A stretch of 12,384 nt of DNA from assembly GCF_000330505.1 (NCBI RefSeq), contig NW_004440100.1, positions 23,295-35,678 on the forward strand. Reading direction: 5' to 3'. This document shows positions 7,856 through 12,384 of the stretch, piece by piece. Each line of letters opens with the position of its first letter. Within the stretch, counting starts at the first letter, position 1. The notes under the pieces were generated by a model, which searched no databases, was not told the DNA's origin, and was given only the letters and a program-made list of their open reading frames with translations. The translations under genes were made by a program, and so were the position numbers. The stretch is from Entamoeba invadens IP1 (taxonomy: Eukaryota > Evosea > Mastigamoebida > Endamoebidae).

Positions 7856-10800
7856 TTATGCAAGGGCCTTGAGCACGTCATTTCCCCCAGCAAGGATTGG
7901 TCTTGTGTCTTTAGTTAGTGACGCAAGGAGTACAATTGCTGTTCTTGACATTTCGAAAAGTGTCGAACTTTTGATCAACTTTGCGCAGTCGATGCAGTAA
8001 AACTTCCCTGAACCGATATCAACAACTGAAGTGAATTTTTTGCAAATGAAGCACTTATCGTTTCCATTAATGTTTGGAAGAATTTTCCAGACGTACCATG
8101 CATTAATTCCTCTTGGACTCTTCGGTTCAATTGGAAGAATTGCTTTGTTTGCTGTAATGAAAGCCTGCATCTCGTTTCGAATACAGTTGATCCAAAGCAT
8201 TCCAAGTTGGAGTGATTGCATTTGTAATTGCAACTTGTTGTCTGGCATATCAAAGCATACAAAAACGGTCATCCCAACACTGTCGCATGTGAAGCTGACG
8301 GGATTTTCAAAGATGTTGAGTGTGTGCAAAGGCTTGTTTTTATTCACAAAATCAGACGTCGACTTGTACACAAAAACGTATATCCCAGACAACACTGCAT
8401 GCACCAAATTTGCTCTGTTAACCAGTGCGTCCGAGTGGAACGTGACGTCCTCGAGTTCCATTGAGAAAAAGGGGTACTTATCTGCCTTGATAGATTTGAG
8501 TACCGAATTGTAATTCAGCCACAACCCACTCCGAGCCGTTTCGACCTGTTGAATAAAAAATTCCATCTCTTTCATATCAACAAATTTGACCAAATAGTCT
8601 CCTTGAACACTAAAGTGTAACTCGTTGACGCTGAATGGCATTAACACAACATTATCAAAGTACGCGATAGTCTCCACTTGGAGTTTTTTCTTGTCAGCCA
8701 AATCGCTTAGTGTTACTTTGTCGCTGTCGCAAATTGATTTGTTTGTCAGGAAGATGACTGCATCTGAGATGATAAGTGCAAAGCACTTTTTGTACCGCTT
8801 CCCTGTTTTTGACTTAACAAGATCTTTCTCTCGCAATTTAGTGATTTGTGCTCGTGTCATCCCAACCACTGTTCGGCCGAACAATGTCTTTTCTAGACCA
8901 ACAGACATATGTGATATGACTGTGTTAAGTTCCGTCGATTGAGCAACGCTTTTGTACTGATCATTGACATTGCAAATAACATCACTCACCTTACTCAGTG
9001 CCTCATTCATTGGAATAAAAAGTTTGTCGTTATTTTGTAACGTTTCAATAATCCGGTTGATCTGGATTTTGTATCGCATTATGTGTTGGAATGGCATAGA
9101 CACTAACATATCAAAATCCATCTTCTTTTCGACCTTCAATTTCAAGACATATTGTTGAATACATTCTTTTGTGTTTAATGCGTTCGTCAGATCATCGTAA
9201 TCGTTCATGAGTCGTTTATATAAATTGATGAAAAACGCATAGTCATTAAAACTATCGAACACCTCGTTGTAAATCTGTGGAATACCCTCTCCATAATACA
9301 TCTTGTCGACTTTCACTATTTTCGCTATTTTATCTTCCAATTTTTGTGTACACAAAGTGACTTTTTCAAGGTACTTTTTCGCTAAATCAAACACCGCACC
9401 ACACTTGTTTTCTATAAAAAACTCGAGCATCTCATTGAGAATTATCATACAGTCCATGAAATGTTCTTCATTATTGATCATTTCAAACACTGCGGCCTTC
9501 CTCTCCCGCATTTTCTTGATGACTCGCACGCCTTCTTTTGCAGCCTTTCTATGTTTGATGAACCATTGGATGCTCTTGACGTGTTCTATATCACAGTCAT
9601 TATAATTTTTCCCTCTCCATCTCTCTGGGTTAGCAGTTTTGCTTGTGACGGGTTCAAGGACTTGTTGCCTCAACATACACGATTGTCTTCTCAATGTTCT
9701 CTCCTTACGACCAAGAAAGTTTTTTCGAACGGGGATAGACGAGAGCATTCCATCGTTGTGGAGTGATGTTCGTGTCTCATTCTTCTGGAGACGAGCAGAA
9801 AACGCGTTGTATTGAACTTGTTTGTCATTTCTGTGGTGTACCTTAATGGTTTCGTTCTTTTGTTTGTTCTCCACCAACTCCTTCAACACAAATCGGAGCT
9901 TTTCTCCGGTGTCTCCTCTTTCTTTTTGTTCTCTCTTTTGTTTGTCTAACACTACAATTAATTCTTTCTCAAATGATGATAAAAAGTTGACCTCCGCCCT
10001 TTTCGCTTTTCTCCCAACGTCAATGTATTTGCTGTACCGCTCTTGTTTTTCGTTCTTCTCTTGTTTTTCGTCAGAACTCTCGTCTTTCGCAAACTTCGAA
10101 AAGTTCTCAAATTTATCAAAATCATCTTTTTCATCTCTAAAGGATGCGACACTCCCGCAGTCAGAGTCTTCACTCGTTTCAGCCTCTGTTGTCGTGTTAG
10201 TACTTTCTTCCTCCAATGAGTACATAACTGGTTTCGAGACGTTCGTTGCACCAAAACATACGGAAACCCTTGAGCGCTTTTTGTCTGTAAACCCATCATC
10301 AAATTGGACCTTCATCTCTCTTGGGTCGCTTTTCCTCCTGTGGTGGACAATAGTTTCCTCTTCTTCAACAGCAAAAATTGCCTCACTTTCTTCATTGTGT
10401 GGTGTTTCTTTATCTGCTGAATCACTCAATTCGCTGACTGTATACCCTGGCGACGAGATTTTCAATTTATCAGGCGAGTTCGTTTTATTTGGTGAATTGA
10501 TTTGGTTGAATGCATTTGTCAAACTAGACCGCACTGGGGAGTCTCTTCTCTCCGGTGTTGATATTTGCCTACGCTTCGCAAGTTGAATCATTAACTCGCA
10601 GTTACTTTCAATAGCGGTTCCAAGTTTCAGTCGTTTTGCTATATAAATACCAAACTTTTCTCTGTCGGGACCAAACGAAGAGACTCTGTGTAGTGTCGAA
10701 ACAAAATCAGCGATCTCCTTCTCGTCTCCAGAGACCATCCTCATGATGTTTTCCGCGCAGTCGTGTTTATAAAAATTGCGGACTTGCGTGAAAAGTGCGC

Positions 10801-11008
10801 TAAAATTTTCAATGCGCTGAAACACATTCTTCGGTTGACAGTTAAACGCAAATTTTTGCTTTGTTAACTGACTGACAACATTCACCAAAATGACACCATC
10901 TTCTAGCGTTTTGTAGTTATCGATAGTCATGTGCGCTGTTTCATTCAACCACTGCAGTGGATCTTTTTGAGTCGATAAGTGGGAATTGGGGTTGGTAGCA
11001 GTGGACAT
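7856..11008 (-). CDS. Rho guanine nucleotide exchange factor with CH, DH, PH, PH-like and zinc-knuckle domains
   Basis: An intact 1050-residue ORF starting at the ATG at 11006-11008. Residues about 15-125 look like a calponin-homology domain (DPLQWLNETA, LEDGVILVNVVSQL). Residues 150-335 are low-complexity and acidic/serine-rich; residues 335-470 are basic and coiled-coil-prone. Residues about 500-690 match a Dbl-homology domain: the first helix has AVFEMINNEEHFMDCMIILN and the conserved third region reads MPFQHIMRYKIQINRII, with His where Arg is common. A PH domain follows (about 715-825), then a second PH-like region (about 845-955). A C-terminal C-x2-C-x15-C-x2-C knuckle (987-1008) recalls the ArfGAP zinc site but lacks the rest of that domain. 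Such proteins activate Rho/Rac GTPases to remodel actin. RRDS, RRKS and RRQS (S157, S227, S443) suit basophilic kinases. The GTPase partner is unknown. Confidence 0.85.
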   Translation of the reverse strand: MSTATNPNSHLSTQKDPLQWLNETAHMTIDNYKTLEDGVILVNVVSQLTKQKFAFNCQPKNVFQRIENFSALFTQVRNFYKHDCAENIMRMVSGDEKEIADFVSTLHRVSSFGPDREKFGIYIAKRLKLGTAIESNCELMIQLAKRRQISTPERRDSPVRSSLTNAFNQINSPNKTNSPDKLKISSPGYTVSELSDSADKETPHNEESEAIFAVEEEETIVHHRRKSDPREMKVQFDDGFTDKKRSRVSVCFGATNVSKPVMYSLEEESTNTTTEAETSEDSDCGSVASFRDEKDDFDKFENFSKFAKDESSDEKQEKNEKQERYSKYIDVGRKAKRAEVNFLSSFEKELIVVLDKQKREQKERGDTGEKLRFVLKELVENKQKNETIKVHHRNDKQVQYNAFSARLQKNETRTSLHNDGMLSSIPVRKNFLGRKERTLRRQSCMLRQQVLEPVTSKTANPERWRGKNYNDCDIEHVKSIQWFIKHRKAAKEGVRVIKKMRERKAAVFEMINNEEHFMDCMIILNEMLEFFIENKCGAVFDLAKKYLEKVTLCTQKLEDKIAKIVKVDKMYYGEGIPQIYNEVFDSFNDYAFFINLYKRLMNDYDDLTNALNTKECIQQYVLKLKVEKKMDFDMLVSMPFQHIMRYKIQINRIIETLQNNDKLFIPMNEALSKVSDVICNVNDQYKSVAQSTELNTVISHMSVGLEKTLFGRTVVGMTRAQITKLREKDLVKSKTGKRYKKCFALIISDAVIFLTNKSICDSDKVTLSDLADKKKLQVETIAYFDNVVLMPFSVNELHFSVQGDYLVKFVDMKEMEFFIQQVETARSGLWLNYNSVLKSIKADKYPFFSMELEDVTFHSDALVNRANLVHAVLSGIYVFVYKSTSDFVNKNKPLHTLNIFENPVSFTCDSVGMTVFVCFDMPDNKLQLQMQSLQLGMLWINCIRNEMQAFITANKAILPIEPKSPRGINAWYVWKILPNINGNDKCFICKKFTSVVDIGSGKFYCIDCAKLIKSSTLFEMSRTAIVLLASLTKDTRPILAGGNDVLKALA

Positions 11009-11014
11009 TGACTT

Positions 11015-11048
11015 TTGAAGTTCTTACTACAGAACATTTTGAGTTCTC
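11015..11048 (-). promoter_or_regulatory. Possible GAAC-type promoter elements of the exchange-factor gene
   Basis: On the minus strand, AAGAACTT lies about 10 bases upstream of the ATG and GAGAACTC about 33 bases upstream. Both contain the GAAC core of the E. histolytica promoter element. The match outside the core is partial. Confidence 0.25.
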
Positions 11049-11213
11049 GCCACTTAAGTACAACACTCAACAATACTCTTGTTCAAACACTTTCAATTGC
11101 AAGAACAAAGCGTTTTTGTGTTTTCTATTTTTAATCAGACGTTTTGTGTTTCGTTGGACACATTTTCTTTTGAGTTTTTATGTTTATATACCGTCTGTTT
11201 GCTGTAAATTGAC

Positions 11214-11239
11214 GGGAATTCGTGGACTTGGAAATTCCC
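11214..11239. repeat. Short perfect inverted repeat upstream of the exchange-factor gene
   Basis: GGGAATT (11214-11220) and AATTCCC (11233-11239) are perfect inverted arms around a 12-base spacer, about 205-230 bp upstream of the ATG. This could be a protein-binding dyad or chance. Confidence 0.35.
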
Positions 11240-11553
11240 AATTATTATCAAACCAAAATAGATTTGTTTGAACCAATGTATTTTAAACTAATATATACTA
11301 TAATAGAGATTTATTTTTTTAATCAATTTCTATTCAATTAAATAAACATCAATTTTTTTATTTTTTTCAATAGTTTAGAGATACGTACAATCACGGGGTT
11401 GTGTTCAAATCGTTTTTATTTTTTTTTTAGACCAAAAGTCCATATTTTCAATTGACAATATCAAACAACGAATAATAATTATTCAACTACAAAGGAATGT
11501 TATTATTCAATTAAATAATTATAATGGTATTATTTCAAATGACTAATTTTATG

Positions 11554-11600
11554 GAATTACAATAATTTGATTTTATTTTGGAATAATTATTGTAAAATTC
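11554..11600. repeat. AT-rich inverted repeat
   Basis: GAATTACAATAATT (11554-11567) pairs with AATTATTGTAAAATTC (11585-11600), with a two-base bulge and a 17-base loop. Such repeats arise easily in sequence this AT-rich. Confidence 0.3.
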
Positions 11601-11841
11601 TATAAATAAAAACTCCAATCAATATTGTTTAGTGGTCGATATTTTCAATAATATCAATTAAATTCTTTTTCAAATAACTTGACAATTTGCTACTTTTTAT
11701 TATTAATTACAACTTTAACAATTTTTACAATAATAAACTAGTAATAATCAAAAAGACATTTTCTATTCAATGTAACCGTTTTGTTATACAAATGAATTAT
11801 AACTTAAACTCCAAAAGACAACAAAAAATACCAACTTTCAT

Positions 11842-12384
11842 TTATTCGTCGATGAACACAAGACTTGGTTTTTCCTCCTCATCATCAAACACGATGAGTT
11901 CATCCTCGCCTTCTTCTTTGTCAAGTTTGATTACACTATTCTGTGGATTAACAACAACACTCGCGCTTTCTGTTTTGTTTGTTGGTACTTCCTCACCAAA
12001 TGTCTCCGAGAATCCAATGGGCAAGTACAAAATAGTGAGAATCATCACATAAAAGTTGATATAAGCAAGACTAGTAAGACTGATGTCGGCGTTGTTATGA
12101 TATCCCATAAAGTCTGAGGCAACAAACAGTGCAAAATACAACACAACAACACAAATAGTAAACGCACCATAGTACTTCACTCGTACGGCCACATTTCCCA
12201 ACTTCTTTGTTTCCGAGTATGTTCTTATGATACCAAAGACTAGCCAGAACGCATAGATAGCAACAACGACCATAATCCCAATGGACAATGCTACATTTGT
12301 GACATCATCAATTCCTTTAATCAAACTGCTGTAACTTGGTGTTGTCTTGTTATACATCAACTGCCCAAAGACCAACGCAAAGAA
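11842..12384 (-). CDS. C-terminal part of a multi-pass membrane protein, possibly Wntless/MIG-14-like (5' partial)
   Basis: The frame is open through the window edge on the minus strand and has no ATG that must be the start, so the N-terminus lies outside. About 180 residues are visible. Three strong membrane spans occur at about residues 29-50, 68-88 and 102-122, counted from the TTG codon at 12373-12375. A charged loop between the first two reads RTYSETKKLGNVAVRVKYYG. The cytosolic tail is rich in Asp and Glu and ends DEEEKPSLVFIDE. The spacing of spans, the R-x-K before the second span, and the NFYVMILTILYLP at the end resemble the C-terminus of Wntless/MIG-14 cargo receptors, as does the acidic tail. 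That match is by eye and moderate. Other seven-helix endomembrane families (GOST/TMEM87) are alternatives. Confidence 0.5.
   Translation of the reverse strand, partial: FFALVFGQLMYNKTTPSYSSLIKGIDDVTNVALSIGIMVVVAIYAFWLVFGIIRTYSETKKLGNVAVRVKYYGAFTICVVVLYFALFVASDFMGYHNNADISLTSLAYINFYVMILTILYLPIGFSETFGEEVPTNKTESASVVVNPQNSVIKLDKEEGEDELIVFDDEEEKPSLVFIDE

Larger units (their letters stand above)
11009..11841. other. AT-rich intergenic spacer (about 830 bp)
   Basis: This spacer lies between the 5' end of the exchange-factor gene and the 3' end of the membrane-protein gene. The first 250 bp are less AT-rich and probably hold the promoter. The rest is nearly all A and T with long T runs. Small hairpins at 11214-11239, 11385-11404 and 11554-11600 are the only structure seen. 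No credible ORF. Confidence 0.6.

Noticed and set aside
9822..10586. 254-codon plus-strand ORF opposite the exchange-factor gene
   Set aside because: It is the antisense shadow of the low-complexity acidic/Ser-rich region, with Ser/Phe-rich translation and no domain.
11385..11430. tRNA gene suggested by GTTCAAATC
   Set aside because: The T stem pairs at only about three positions and no acceptor, D or anticodon arms can be drawn.

Overview
The window looks like nuclear DNA of a gut amoeba of the genus Entamoeba, most likely E. invadens. This is inferred from gene content and style, not from a database match. Six protein genes are packed head-to-tail or tail-to-tail with no recognisable introns. 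Coding DNA is moderately AT-rich and spacers are very AT-rich. The proteins fit the genus: a cysteine-rich surface protein with a GPI-type C-terminus, a Rho exchange factor with a calponin-homology domain, and a type II Golgi-style enzyme. A short inverted-repeat element fits the DNA-transposon-rich genomes of E. invadens and E. moshkovskii. No rRNA, tRNA, CRISPR or prokaryotic operon signals are present.

Layout. 1-1642 (+): 3' part of a UPF1-like SF1 helicase relative whose visible catalytic motifs are all degenerate, broken by two 1-nt frameshifts. 1665-3282 (-): cysteine-rich secreted protein; the hydrophobic C-terminus sits in another frame, one homopolymer frameshift away. 3283-4435: 1.15 kb AT-rich spacer carrying a 195-bp MITE-like element with 25-bp terminal inverted repeats. 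4436-5479 (+): type II membrane protein with glycosyltransferase-like motifs. 5649-7537 (-): single-pass surface protein made of a Cys-pair repeat head, a pentapeptide-repeat-like solenoid and a C-terminal membrane anchor, split by two 1-nt frameshifts. 7856-11008 (-): intact 1050-residue CH / DH / PH / PH-like / zinc-knuckle Rho exchange factor. 11009-11841: AT-rich spacer with small hairpins. 11842-12384 (-): C-terminal part of a multi-pass membrane protein, possibly Wntless-like, running off the window.

The genes do not form an obvious pathway, as expected for a eukaryotic chromosome. Three of the six are surface or endomembrane proteins and one is a cytoskeletal signalling regulator. The most interesting items are the catalytically dead UPF1-like protein, the two-part repeat protein at 5649-7537, the MITE-like element, and the clustering of five single-base frameshifts in or beside short homopolymers in three genes. 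The frameshifts could be assembly errors or real decay, and the sequence alone cannot decide.
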